From contig NZ_AP021875.1 in assembly GCF_009688965.1 (NCBI RefSeq), positions 1,736,001 through 1,800,000 of the forward strand: a DNA stretch of 64,000 bases, read 5' to 3'. The notes under the pieces are model-generated. The model did no database searches. It saw only the letters and a program-made list of their open reading frames with translations, and was not told the origin of the DNA. Position 1 is the stretch's first letter. Each line of letters starts with the position of its first letter. This document shows, one piece after another, positions 50,382 through 59,388 of the stretch. The translations under genes were made by a program, and so were the position numbers. Origin of the DNA: Desulfosarcina widdelii (GTDB lineage Bacteria > Desulfobacterota > Desulfobacteria > Desulfobacterales > Desulfosarcinaceae).

Positions 50382-52138
50382 GCTAAAGTTTCCTTTTCGG
50401 CATTGATGGGCAAGGTGACCACGAAGGTCGTACCTTGACCGATTTGGCTATCGACCGTAATGTTTCCATGAAGTTTCTGGACCAAACCATAGGTGATGGA
50501 AAGGCCCAGCCCGGTGCCCTGCCCTTCCTTTTTGGTGGTAAAGAACGGTTCAAAGATCTTTTTCAGGTTTGTTTCGGAAATGCCGCAGCCGTTGTCCCGG
50601 ATGGACAACCGGACGTGTTCGGCACCATCCGCCCGGGCCTGGATATCCAGGAAACAGCCGTTGTCGATGGCCTGAAAGGCGTTGTTGACCAGGTTGAGAA
50701 TAATCTGCTGCAGCTTGCCGCGATCGGTTTCGATCAGCGGCAGCGTGTCCGGAATATCGACGTGGATGGCAATATCGCGGTACTCGGCCTCCTTTTTGTG
50801 AAAATTGATCACATCGGTGACCATATCCTTCAATTTGATGGTCTGGTTCTGGACATCGAAACGCCGGGCAAATCCCAACAACTGCCGCGTAATGGTACCG
50901 CAGCGCTCCACGGCCTCGATAATGGAATCGATATTTTCCAGAAGCTCGGGATCGTCTTTGTAATCTTTTTTCAGGGTGAACAGGTCCTTCACATAACCGG
51001 CGGTTTCATTGATCAACGCCAAAGGGTTGTTGATTTCATGGGCCACCCCGGCGGCCAGTTGCCCGATGGATGCCAGTTGGCAGTTCTGCTCGGCCATGGC
51101 CATGGTTTTGGCCTTTTCGCTGTCGGCCTGGAAAATCTTGTTGACCATGAACGAAGAGGTCAGCGTGATCACGACGACGAGTACCAGTGCGCTTAAAAAC
51201 AGAAACCAGTTGATCTGACGACGGAGATCCAGCCAGACCTTCATCATGCCGGCCTTCTTTTTGACCACCATGAGAATAAAGGAGGTCGGCACGATCTTGG
51301 TGGCAATGTAGGCGTAGCCGACCACGATCTGCTGACCGCTGGAATCTGTTTTCATCATCGAACGGGTTCGCTCGGCAAAGGGCGGCACGGCAATGGTCAT
51401 GCGGTTCGAATCGCTTTTGTAGAACGTGGAGGGCGTCTGCAGCACCCCCTGGTGGTTGACGAGGAAGATATCCGCATGTTCCCCGGTTTTGTAAGATGAA
51501 AGCGTCTGGATGAGCCTTTCGGTTTCCAGCGTCGCCCGCACTACGAAAACGTGGCCGTCCGGCCGGGTGGATTTGACCGCCACCACGATATGGGGAACAT
51601 CGCGATACCCGGAAAAAATCTCACTGACACAGGCATCGTTTTTAAGGCAGTCCTTGAACCAGGGCTGATCGCTGTAGTCCTTCCCCTCCAGGTTGAAGGG
51701 GCCGGCGTAGGCGACCTGGGTGCCGCTGTCGGCGATCACGCTCATGTCGGTCAGTCCGCCGAAACCCAACTTCAGATTCTGCAGCACCTCCCGCAATCGT
51801 CCGGGATCGGTCAGGCGGTCGTAGCCCATTTCGTTGACCGTGAACGTCAGGGCGGCCAGCCGTTCCTCCAGAAAAAACGTCACGGCACGTCTGGCATTGG
51901 AAGCCACACGCTCGGTGCGCAGCAGCGATTCGGTATCGATGGAACGCTGGATGAGTTGATAGTAGATGAGCGTGATGACGACCAGGGGAACCAGGGCCGT
52001 GGAGATCAGGATAAAGATTCCCATGCCCCAGATCTGCCGGTAATCCTGGAACGTGCGGTAAAGACTGAGGTGGTCTTCGCCATTCTGCTGAAAACGAGGC
52101 CAGACGGCGTTCAGAAAGCTGCTTTCTCCTCCCGTCAT
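50378..52138 (-). CDS. Sensor histidine kinase with extracytoplasmic dCache-type domain
   Basis: 586 residues from the ATG at 52138, overlapping the preceding receiver stop (ATGA). Helix 1 ([20 protein letters not shown]) is followed by a 250-residue periplasmic domain with dCache features ([44 protein letters not shown]) and helix 2 ([20 protein letters not shown]). The catalytic core is complete: [15 protein letters not shown] (His), [12 protein letters not shown] (N), DNGCGI (G1), FEPFFTTK (F) and [11 protein letters not shown] (G2). The ligand is unknown; dCache domains commonly bind small organic acids or amino acids. Confidence 0.95.
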   Translation of the reverse strand: MTGGESSFLNAVWPRFQQNGEDHLSLYRTFQDYRQIWGMGIFILISTALVPLVVITLIYYQLIQRSIDTESLLRTERVASNARRAVTFFLEERLAALTFTVNEMGYDRLTDPGRLREVLQNLKLGFGGLTDMSVIADSGTQVAYAGPFNLEGKDYSDQPWFKDCLKNDACVSEIFSGYRDVPHIVVAVKSTRPDGHVFVVRATLETERLIQTLSSYKTGEHADIFLVNHQGVLQTPSTFYKSDSNRMTIAVPPFAERTRSMMKTDSSGQQIVVGYAYIATKIVPTSFILMVVKKKAGMMKVWLDLRRQINWFLFLSALVLVVVITLTSSFMVNKIFQADSEKAKTMAMAEQNCQLASIGQLAAGVAHEINNPLALINETAGYVKDLFTLKKDYKDDPELLENIDSIIEAVERCGTITRQLLGFARRFDVQNQTIKLKDMVTDVINFHKKEAEYRDIAIHVDIPDTLPLIETDRGKLQQIILNLVNNAFQAIDNGCFLDIQARADGAEHVRLSIRDNGCGISETNLKKIFEPFFTTKKEGQGTGLGLSITYGLVQKLHGNITVDSQIGQGTTFVVTLPINAEKETLA

Positions 52139-52506
52139 GGCGTTTGCTCCTCGAGTCGGTCCATGATGGCCAACAGTCGGTCGATGTCCAGCGGTTTGTT
52201 CATGAACGCATGGGCGCCCACCTCCATACACTGCTCCCGGTCCATCTCGGTGCCGTGGCCGGTCAGAATGATGACTGCGATCTCGGGGCGGCACGTTTTC
52301 ATCCGTTTCAGCACCTCTGTTCCGTAAAGATCGGGAAGACGCAGATCCAAAATGACCATCGGGTAAAAATCCTGTTTGACACAATCGATGGCCGTCTGGC
52401 CGTCGTAGCAGACCTTGCAAACCATTCCGCGCAATTTGAGTCTTCTGGCCAGCATGTCCGCATAACGACGCTCATCGTCAACAATCAGTATATCAAACTG
52501 TTTCAT
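52135..52506 (-). CDS. Stand-alone receiver-domain protein
   Basis: 123 residues, CheY-like. ILIVDDERRYA gives the acidic pair, MVILDLRLPDLYG the phospho-acceptor Asp, VIILTGHGT the Thr and AFMNKPLDID the Lys. It is the first gene of the seven-gene minus-strand operon and is coupled to the dCache kinase by a 4-base overlap. It is divergent from the degenerate NtrC-like gene at 52646. No output domain, so it probably relays phosphate or binds a partner. Confidence 0.95.
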   Translation of the reverse strand: MKQFDILIVDDERRYADMLARRLKLRGMVCKVCYDGQTAIDCVKQDFYPMVILDLRLPDLYGTEVLKRMKTCRPEIAVIILTGHGTEMDREQCMEVGAHAFMNKPLDIDRLLAIMDRLEEQTP

Positions 52507-52645
52507 TATGCAACCTTATTTTTGTTGACTGCCCGCTAAACATACTTTATATGAAACATATATATGACGAAGTTTAATTTGTAAACACTTTGTAACTCAT
52601 TTCTTAAAATATGCAACGTTTCATCCTCATGGGAGGAGTTCGGAA

Positions 52646-54124
52646 ATGGCCCCACGGAAAAAACGAATCCTGCTGGTCGATGATGAAGAAAAATTGATCC
52701 AATCCATCGCCCGGCGCCTAACTGTCCTGGGATTCGAGCCTTACACGGCAACCAGCGGCATGGCGGCCATCGACATGGTCATGCAGCAGCCCGTCGACAT
52801 GGCCATTGTCGATCTTCAAATGCCCGAAATGGACGGACTGGTGACGATCACCAAACTCAAGGAGATCCACCCCGCGCTAAAAACCGTCCTGCTTACGGGC
52901 CATGGCAACGACAAGGTCAAACAGGCCACTGAATCGCTTAACACCCTCTATTTCGAAAAGGACGAGATGGGGGATTTTTGGAGTTTCATCAAAAAACTGA
53001 ACACTGACGGCAACGTCGTGGTCATCCGTCCTCCGGAATCGGCGGGTGCCGTGGGCAACGCATCGGACCGGTTGGCGCCCAACGCAATCGAGATCCATTC
53101 CCCCCATCGCTATGCAGATGGCGGGCACGACCGTTCGACGGCGACAAGGGAAATCATGCATTCCGACGATTCCGCACATTTATGGATTGTCGGCGAGACG
53201 GTGGCCATGCAGGATTTGAAAAAAGCCATCGAACGGCTCGCACCGCTGGATTGCGCGATCATGCTGACGGGTGAGGACGGCACGGGCAAGGAACTGGCCG
53301 CACGGGTCATTCACGCCCGAAGCGGGCGCCAGCGGCAGCGTTTTCTGGCCATCGACTGCGGCGATCTGGGCAACGCGCAATTCGTACGCCAGTTGATCGG
53401 CAACGAAAACGGCGACTTGAGCGAGGCGCTTTTGTCACGACGCGGCATTTTCGGCGGCGACCCGGTGGGCAGCCTCTTTTTCGATCGCGTGGAAGCCCTG
53501 CCCCGTCCGATGCAGACGCAACTGCTCAAGGCCATCGACGCCATCGAACGCGCCAGGGCTGCCGCGGGCCAGACCGGCGCCCTGGATGTGCGCATCCTGG
53601 TCGCCGCGGAGTCCAATCTGGCCCGGATGGTCGAAAGCGGCCGTTTCGATGCCGATCTGTATGACCGACTGATCTTCTTCAACCTGGCCATTCCACCGCT
53701 GCGGGCGCGAAAGGACGACATTGCGCCCCTTTGCAGTTTCTTTTTAAAGAAAACCAGCGAGGACCTCGACAAACCATTGGAAAAAATCGCTCCTGAAGTC
53801 ATCGACATCCTTTCGGATTACGACTTTCCGGGCAACGTCCGCGAGTTGGCCCACATTATCGAGCGGGCCGTCATCATGGCCGGCGGAAATGTGATCGAGC
53901 GGGAACACCTGCCGGCGCGATTTCTCGAAACGGCCGTAAAGGCCTCGCCAGCGCCGGATGAAAACTTCGCCACCCTGGCCCAGTTGGAAAAACGCTACAT
54001 CGTTGATGTGCTGAAAGCCTGCGGCGGGAACAAGTCAAAAACCGCAGAGATATTGGGGATCAGCCGGGCGGCCCTGTGGCGCAAGTTGAAACAGATCAAA
54101 TCCAGCGAAAACCCACCCCAATGA
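52646..54124 (+). CDS. NtrC-like response regulator lacking the GAFTGA loop
   Basis: 492 residues. The receiver (8-120) is complete (LLVDDEEKL, MAIVDLQMPEMDG, VLLTGHGN), with the Lys in LYFEKDE. The AAA+ domain (about 185-410) keeps Walker A (GEDGTGKE), but the GAFTGA sigma-54 contact loop is replaced by GNENGDLSEALL, and Walker B is LFFDRVE, with Arg for Glu. RALIMLDL-type sensor residues are partly kept (RLIFFNLAIPPLRARKDDI). The C-terminal Fis-type helix-turn-helix is normal (GGNKSKTAEILGISRAALWR). Sigma-54 activation is therefore unlikely; DNA binding with another output is inferred. Confidence 0.92.
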   Translation: MAPRKKRILLVDDEEKLIQSIARRLTVLGFEPYTATSGMAAIDMVMQQPVDMAIVDLQMPEMDGLVTITKLKEIHPALKTVLLTGHGNDKVKQATESLNTLYFEKDEMGDFWSFIKKLNTDGNVVVIRPPESAGAVGNASDRLAPNAIEIHSPHRYADGGHDRSTATREIMHSDDSAHLWIVGETVAMQDLKKAIERLAPLDCAIMLTGEDGTGKELAARVIHARSGRQRQRFLAIDCGDLGNAQFVRQLIGNENGDLSEALLSRRGIFGGDPVGSLFFDRVEALPRPMQTQLLKAIDAIERARAAAGQTGALDVRILVAAESNLARMVESGRFDADLYDRLIFFNLAIPPLRARKDDIAPLCSFFLKKTSEDLDKPLEKIAPEVIDILSDYDFPGNVRELAHIIERAVIMAGGNVIEREHLPARFLETAVKASPAPDENFATLAQLEKRYIVDVLKACGGNKSKTAEILGISRAALWRKLKQIKSSENPPQ

Positions 54125-54145
54125 CCCCTGCCGAATTTTCAATCT

Positions 54146-54247
54146 ATTGCAAAAAGCAACGGTTGCTGTAATTTTTTGCAATATCTTTTAACTTATTAAA
54201 TTTTAATTATATTTTTTTATATCAAGCAAAGTGTTGCAAATTGTAGC
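54146..54247 (+). promoter_or_regulatory. GTTGC-N5-GCAAC-type sites upstream of the kinase-like gene
   Basis: ATTGCAAAAAGCAAC (54146-54160) and a weaker GTTGCAAATTGTAGC (54233-54247) lie about 200 and 115 bases before the expected start of transcription. Two exact GTTGC-N5-GCAAC copies precede the Lon-receiver gene (62594, 62680). The distance fits enhancer sites for an NtrC-type activator. Confidence 0.45.
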
Positions 54248-54327
54248 GGTACGGCAGGTTTTCACCCGGCGCCACTTCCGGCAAAAAAATATATTTTTTC
54301 AACAGGTTAAAACGAAAGTTCGGGGAT

Positions 54328-54343
54328 TGGTATAAACGTTGCT
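54328..54343 (+). promoter_or_regulatory. Probable sigma-54 promoter of the kinase-like/HK/NtrC operon
   Basis: TGGTATAAACGTTGCT has the -24 GG and -12 GC exactly ten bases apart, with the TTGCT element intact. Transcription would begin near 54354, 37 bases before the ATG at 54391. Confidence 0.6.
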
Positions 54344-54390
54344 CGAAATTTGCTGGTTTCACCTTAAAAACCATCAACCAAGGAGCGGCG

Positions 54391-55380
54391 ATGACGATCC
54401 ACCTGTGCATTCACGGAGATGTATTCACCAAAACCCGGAAAATTGTCGACTGGATGGTTTCGCGTACCGGTTGGCCGGTCGTTTCCGACCGCGACCTGAT
54501 CGAAGCGGCCGGACACCGTTTCAACGTACCGGCAGGTCGATTAGAACGATGCATCAAGGCCCCCGACGGAATGTTGAATCGGTTGACCCACGGCACCGAA
54601 CGCGCAAAAGCCTACTTGAACTCGGTCCTATTGGACAGGCTGGAAAAGGAACCGACGATATTTCATGGATCCATGGGACTGCCGATCACCAGACAATTGC
54701 CCCAGATACTGAACGTGCTGGTCACCGCCCGTCCCCGCTTTCGTTTGCAACGCGCCCTTCATACAAAATCTGTGAGCGAACGCCAGGCCCGACATATCAT
54801 TGATCGTCGGGACAGAACGGATTTCCAGTGGCTGCGTCATACGTTCCGCAGCGACCCATTCGATGCCGAAGCCTACGATCTGGTCATCCCTTCGGACCGA
54901 CTGGGCACCGAGACGGCAGGTTGTCTGATTCTGGAGCGTTTGATGCAGGCTGAGATTGCCGCATCCAACGACGCAACCGATTGGCTAGACGATTTTAAAA
55001 TGGCGTCCAAAATTCAGGTTCTCCTATCCGAAGGCGGGTATCCGGTATCCGTTGCCGCACAAAAAGGCCACATCCGAATGACCGTCGATCGCCCGGTGCT
55101 CTTCCTCGATCGACTCGCGAAGAAGCTGGAACGACAGGTCAGCCAGATAGAAGGCGTTCAGCAGGTGGAAACCCGGGCCGGCCGCTATTTCTTCCAGGCC
55201 GACATCTATCGCCGCTGCCGATTCGACCTCCCTGCCGAAGTGGCTTTCAACTGCTTCACCCGCTGTCGCCAACACCTTCACGAAAATGCGGCAGCCGAAT
55301 TTTCGGCATTGGCACAGCGGCCGCAGCGGCATGATCATGCCCGTCCCATTCAACAACTTGCCCCCACTGCATCTTCGTGA
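54391..55380 (+). CDS. Cytidylate-kinase-like/BON-like protein (receiver lost)
   Basis: 329 residues. The N-terminal part (1-200) resembles the cytidylate-kinase-like family: IHLCIHGDVFTKTRKIVDWM, then WPVVSDRDLIEAAG and FHGSMGLPITRQLPQ. The P-loop is strongly degenerate. A BON-like module follows (KIQVLLSEGGYPVSVAAQKG, IEGVQQVETRAGRYFFQADI). The similarity to the 45860 protein extends to the linker (YRRCRFDLP versus YRRQDFDVP), but instead of a receiver a Pro/His/Arg-rich tail ends the protein. AAGGAGCGG precedes the ATG. It is first in the operon with the HAMP kinase and the NtrC activator. Confidence 0.78.
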   Translation: MTIHLCIHGDVFTKTRKIVDWMVSRTGWPVVSDRDLIEAAGHRFNVPAGRLERCIKAPDGMLNRLTHGTERAKAYLNSVLLDRLEKEPTIFHGSMGLPITRQLPQILNVLVTARPRFRLQRALHTKSVSERQARHIIDRRDRTDFQWLRHTFRSDPFDAEAYDLVIPSDRLGTETAGCLILERLMQAEIAASNDATDWLDDFKMASKIQVLLSEGGYPVSVAAQKGHIRMTVDRPVLFLDRLAKKLERQVSQIEGVQQVETRAGRYFFQADIYRRCRFDLPAEVAFNCFTRCRQHLHENAAAEFSALAQRPQRHDHARPIQQLAPTASS

Positions 55381-55532
55381 CGCCAAGGACCTGCAGCTTC
55401 CCGCCTTTCGTCTTCCATACATCCATACAGCCATCCCGGCTGCCTCTGTTCGCACCGATGTATGGACGTTGACATCGCTTACGATCCAATTATACAACCC
55501 CCGACTGACAAGCCAGGCTCAGGAAAAAGTCC

Positions 55533-56987
55533 ATGACGATCAGTATCCGAAAAAAAATAACGATCAGCTTCATCCTTTTCATCATGGTCAGCACGATGAT
55601 CTGGTTTCTCAATTATTACAAATACCAACTGATCACCGAAAAGCTGCAGATCATCGAAAAAAAGGATCAGGTGTTCAACCTGATCCTCGAAGCACGACGT
55701 TTCGAAAAGAACTACTTCCTTTTTCACAATGCCGAAGATCTGACCCACTCCGTCGACTATGTCAAACAAGCCGAAGCACGCCTCCAGGAGGTTATCGCCG
55801 TTCATGGACGCTACACGCTGGAGCGTGATCTGGAAAAAAGGCACCAGATGCTGCAACAGTACCTCCATGCCCTGCAAAGCATCACGGCCAAAAGCGGCAC
55901 CGAGCCCCTTTCTGCTGCGCAGGGCAGCGGTGCCGATGAAATCGCGCAGCATCAGAATGGTCGCATCCGCGATCTGGGACGCCGCGTGACCGACGACTTC
56001 GAATCCATCCTCAACCGGGAGCGCCGGTCGGTCATTCAACTGGTTCATGAATCCGGTTACTATCTTTACTTCGCATTAGCCGCGATTTTCGTGCTGACCT
56101 TCGGCATCGGCGTATTCGTCTATTTCAACATCAACAGGCCGCTTGAATCCATTGAAACCGCCATCCGTAAAATCGCAACGGGCACCTATGCCGGTATTCC
56201 GCCCATTTCCAGCGGCGATGTTTTCGACTCTCTGGTCACCAGCCTCAACCATATGATTCAGGAACTGAACCGGCGCAATGAGCAACTGATACAAAGTGAG
56301 AAGTTAGCCTCCTTAGGAACACTGACCTCGGGGGTCGCGCACGAACTGAACAACCCGCTGAACAACATTTCGACTTCGGTACAAATTCTTCTTGAAGAAT
56401 GGGAAGAGGAAAACACGGAGTTCAAACACGAACTGCTGGAAGAGACCGAAAAGCAGATCGAGCGGGCCAGGGATATTGTCAAGGCACTGCTGGAGTTCTC
56501 CCGCAAGGGTGCATTCAACCCGAAACCAACGCAGTTCAAGGAACTGATCAACAAAACGATCCAGATGATCAAAGGCGATTTGCGGTCCGATATCAACCTG
56601 GAAATCAACGTTCCCGAGGATATTTGGGCGGATCTGGATGCCCAACGGATTCAACAGGTGCTGATCAATTTGATTCAAAATGGGTTGCAGGCCATGGAAG
56701 ATGGCGGTAGCCTGAAAATCAGCGCCGAGCAGCCCGCGGGTGAAGACCGCTTTTGCTTTCGGATTGCGGATTGCGGTGTGGGCATTGAAAAGGATGCGCT
56801 GGGCAAGATTTTCGACCCGTTTTTTACCACCAAGCCGGATGGACGCGGCTCAGGCCTGGGCCTTTCGATCAGCCACGGCATCATTGAACAGCACAAGGGC
56901 CGCATTCTGGTGGAAAGCCGGCCCGGCGAAGGGACAACGTTTACCGTATGTCTACCCAATCGACTGACTTCGAAGATGGAAGCATAG
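55533..56987 (+). CDS. Sensor histidine kinase with HAMP domain
   Basis: 484 residues. Helix 1 (ITISFILFIMVSTMIWFLNY) and helix 2 (YLYFALAAIFVLTFGIGVFVYF) flank a helical periplasmic domain (about 30-165), probably four-helix type. A HAMP domain (195-250) leads to the core: GVAHELNNPLNNIS (His), INLIQNGLQAME (N), DCGVGI (G1), FDPFFTTK (F), GSGLGLSISHG (G2). All boxes are intact. The NtrC-type regulator begins inside its last 40 bases, so the two form a cognate pair. It follows the kinase-like gene after 152 bases. Confidence 0.95.
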   Translation: MTISIRKKITISFILFIMVSTMIWFLNYYKYQLITEKLQIIEKKDQVFNLILEARRFEKNYFLFHNAEDLTHSVDYVKQAEARLQEVIAVHGRYTLERDLEKRHQMLQQYLHALQSITAKSGTEPLSAAQGSGADEIAQHQNGRIRDLGRRVTDDFESILNRERRSVIQLVHESGYYLYFALAAIFVLTFGIGVFVYFNINRPLESIETAIRKIATGTYAGIPPISSGDVFDSLVTSLNHMIQELNRRNEQLIQSEKLASLGTLTSGVAHELNNPLNNISTSVQILLEEWEEENTEFKHELLEETEKQIERARDIVKALLEFSRKGAFNPKPTQFKELINKTIQMIKGDLRSDINLEINVPEDIWADLDAQRIQQVLINLIQNGLQAMEDGGSLKISAEQPAGEDRFCFRIADCGVGIEKDALGKIFDPFFTTKPDGRGSGLGLSISHGIIEQHKGRILVESRPGEGTTFTVCLPNRLTSKMEA

Positions 56988-58345
56988 CCCCGAAAGAGAC
57001 CTTGCTGGTCGTTGAAGACGAGGACCTGGCGCGCAAGAATCTGATCCACATCCTCGATCGCGAGGGCTACGATGTCATCGGCGCGGAAAGCGGTGAAAAG
57101 GCGGTTGCACTGCTGAAAGAACGATCCGTCGACCTGGTCATCACGGACTTTAAGATGGGGCGGGTGGACGGCCTGCAGGTACTGGAGAAGTGCAAGGCCC
57201 TGCAGCCGCTGGTCGAGGTCATCATTGTCACCGGCTACGCCACCGTTGATTTGGCGGTCAAGTCCATGAAGGACGGTGCGTTTTACTATATCGCCAAGCC
57301 ATACAAAATCGACCAGGTGCGCAAAATTGTCAGCGAGGCGCTGATCAAGCGCCGCCTTCAACTGGAAAACCAGCGCCTGCGAAAGGAACTGGAGAACAAC
57401 CGTCCGATGCCGGCCCTGATCGGCAGAAGCCAGGCGATGGAGAAAATTCGAGAGACCATCCGGCAAGTGGCGCCGTCGGACACGAATATTCTGATCCTGG
57501 GGGAAAGTGGTACTGGAAAAGAAATTGTCGCCAAGGCCATTCACCTGCTCAGTAATCGCCGATCCAAGCGTTTTGTGGCCTTCAACTGCGGTTCGTTTAC
57601 CGAGGAGTTGATGGCCAATGAACTTTTCGGCCACGAAAAAGGCGCCTTTACCGGCGCGGACCGCGAACACGCCGGCCTGCTGGAGGTCGCCAACGGCGGA
57701 ACGGTATTTCTGGACGAAATCGGCGATATGCCGCTGACCATGCAGATCAAATTGCTGCGTGTCATGCAGGAGCGGGAACTGTTGCGGGTGGGCGGTGTCA
57801 ATCCGGTTCCGGTGAATGTGCGCTTTCTGGCGGCGACGCATCGCGACCTGCACGAAGACGCACGCTCCGGTCAGTTTCGTCAGGATTTATACTATCGCCT
57901 CAACGTCATTACCATCCATATTCCGCCGCTGGCCGAACGCCGGGAAGATATTCCTTTGCTGGCCCAGCGATTTCTGGCCCGCATGGCCGGAGAAATGAAC
58001 AAAGAGATTCATGGGATGGATAGCGAGGTGCTGGATCTGCTCACTCAGTATAGCTGGCCGGGCAACGTCCGTGAACTGGAAAACGTTGTTGAACGCGCGG
58101 TGGCGCTGACCACCTCCTCCTCCATCGGCGTGGAACAACTGCCCGCCCATGTTCGCAATCTCACCATCGAGACCTATCGTCGAACCGGGAATGCCATCCC
58201 CACGCTGGAAGAGCAGGAGAAACGATATATTGAATGGGTGCTGAAAAAGACCGACGGGAACAAGACCCATGCCGCCAGGATCATGGGCATCGATCGGGTT
58301 TCCCTGTGGCGCAAGCTCAAGCGTTATGGGTGGGATGAAAACTGA
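56948..58345 (+). CDS. Sigma-54-dependent response regulator, NtrC family
   Basis: 465 residues. Receiver (18-130) with VVEDEDLA, LVITDFKMGRVDG and VTGYAT, KPYK. The AAA+ domain is complete: Walker A GESGTGKE, the sigma-54 contact loop GAFTGA, Walker B VFLDEIGDM, and sensor region LYYRLNVI. The C-terminal Fis-type helix-turn-helix reads GNKTHAARIMGIDRVSLWRKL. It overlaps the HAMP kinase by 40 bases. A sigma-54 promoter lies at the head of the same operon, so positive autoregulation is likely. It is the only canonical sigma-54 activator seen in the window. Confidence 0.97.
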   Translation: MSTQSTDFEDGSIAPKETLLVVEDEDLARKNLIHILDREGYDVIGAESGEKAVALLKERSVDLVITDFKMGRVDGLQVLEKCKALQPLVEVIIVTGYATVDLAVKSMKDGAFYYIAKPYKIDQVRKIVSEALIKRRLQLENQRLRKELENNRPMPALIGRSQAMEKIRETIRQVAPSDTNILILGESGTGKEIVAKAIHLLSNRRSKRFVAFNCGSFTEELMANELFGHEKGAFTGADREHAGLLEVANGGTVFLDEIGDMPLTMQIKLLRVMQERELLRVGGVNPVPVNVRFLAATHRDLHEDARSGQFRQDLYYRLNVITIHIPPLAERREDIPLLAQRFLARMAGEMNKEIHGMDSEVLDLLTQYSWPGNVRELENVVERAVALTTSSSIGVEQLPAHVRNLTIETYRRTGNAIPTLEEQEKRYIEWVLKKTDGNKTHAARIMGIDRVSLWRKLKRYGWDEN

Positions 58346-58350
58346 GCCCG

Positions 58351-58458
58351 GTAAGCGTTCACAGGGTGCCGCATCTGCTTCGTTCCCGGGCACTGAAGGT
58401 TGACCAAACCGTCTGCGTGCCCGGCGCCTCACATCTGCGGCACCCTGTAAGCACTTAC
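58351..58458. repeat. Intact palindromic repeat (target type of the IS element)
   Basis: Outer arms GTAAGCGTTCACAGGGTGCC and, at the other end, GGCACCCTGTAAGCACTTAC pair over about 20 positions, with CGGGCAC/GTGCCCG inside. It begins 5 bases after the NtrC stop and lies between convergent genes, so it may also end transcription. A second copy is split by the IS element at 36.5/38.3 kb. Confidence 0.8.
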
Positions 58459-58522
58459 TGATCAGGCAGTTGCGGTACATTGGGAATTTCAACCCCGTGA
58501 ACGCGTGCGAGCCAGGCAGGCA

Positions 58523-59374
58523 TCAAACGGTATAGGGCGTGTCAACGGCGCAATCGATTTCCTTGACACCGGGGATAGAAGACACCAGCCCGATGATTTT
58601 CTGGTAGAGGTCATCGCGAATCTGATCCTGTACCTGATGCTGGATTTCAGGGCCGGCGACGCCCGATGCTTTGATCTTCTGACCCTTGACCCGCAGGTGA
58701 ACGATTCCGTCACGGCAACGAATATCCGCTTTGCAGACATCCTTGATGGCGACCTTGACGTGATTGGTAAGGGCCAGGTCCAAAAGCGCCGACGACGAAG
58801 CGGGTGTGGCCTGAAAGCTCTTGCCCGTTGCCGTCCGGCATACGATGTCGCAGGCATCGGCAACGGTCAGTCGGCCGATGTGAAGGACCAGGTCATACAG
58901 CCGGGGATCGTTCGCATCAATCCGGTAAATGCTTCGGTACCATTCGACGCGTTCCTCATCCTCCCGGTCGATCCGTGCGACGGCCACGTCACGGGTAATC
59001 TGTTGCCGCTGCATCAGCAGATTGATGCGCGCTTCCATGTCGGCAATTACCCGCACCTTGAGAACATGATCGATGCCGTCCAGAAGAATCTGCCCGGCAA
59101 ACCCGTGATAAACCACATTGTCCTTGACCACGTGCTCCAGAAGGGCAGTCTGGATGCTGTCTATGAACCGCTGACGCACATGCGTGATCCGCTCCATCAG
59201 TCCAGGCGCATCGTGCAATGAGGCAAACAACTTTTCTTCGGGGAGATCGAACGTCCGGGACGCTTCGAGCAAAACCTCCTGGCTGATGCATTCATAACCG
59301 AGTCGTTTGGCCACAGCTTCGGCAATGTCCTTGCCATGGCTGAAACAACCCCGGGAAATGGTGATGATGGCCAT
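58523..59374 (-). CDS. Cytidylate-kinase-like/BON-like protein
   Basis: 283 residues from the ATG at 59374. The kinase-like part is the best preserved of the three in the window: ITISRGCFSHGKDIAEAVAK with P-loop GCFSHGKD (Asp for Ser/Thr), YECISQEVLLEAS, VYHGFAGQILLDGI and VRVIADMEARINLL. A BON-like C-terminal half follows (VKVAIKDVCKADIRCRDGIV, SSIPGVKEIDCAV). No receiver. It lies 14 bases after the SLC13-like permease on the same strand. The paralogues at 45860 and 54391 also sit beside an anion transporter or kinase. Confidence 0.85.
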   Translation of the reverse strand: MAIITISRGCFSHGKDIAEAVAKRLGYECISQEVLLEASRTFDLPEEKLFASLHDAPGLMERITHVRQRFIDSIQTALLEHVVKDNVVYHGFAGQILLDGIDHVLKVRVIADMEARINLLMQRQQITRDVAVARIDREDEERVEWYRSIYRIDANDPRLYDLVLHIGRLTVADACDIVCRTATGKSFQATPASSSALLDLALTNHVKVAIKDVCKADIRCRDGIVHLRVKGQKIKASGVAGPEIQHQVQDQIRDDLYQKIIGLVSSIPGVKEIDCAVDTPYTV

Positions 59375-59388
59375 GATCGGTCGCCCCG

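Noticed and set aside
56675..57853. 392-residue open frame antisense to the NtrC regulator
   Set aside because: Shadow of a gene with complete receiver, AAA+ and HTH motifs.
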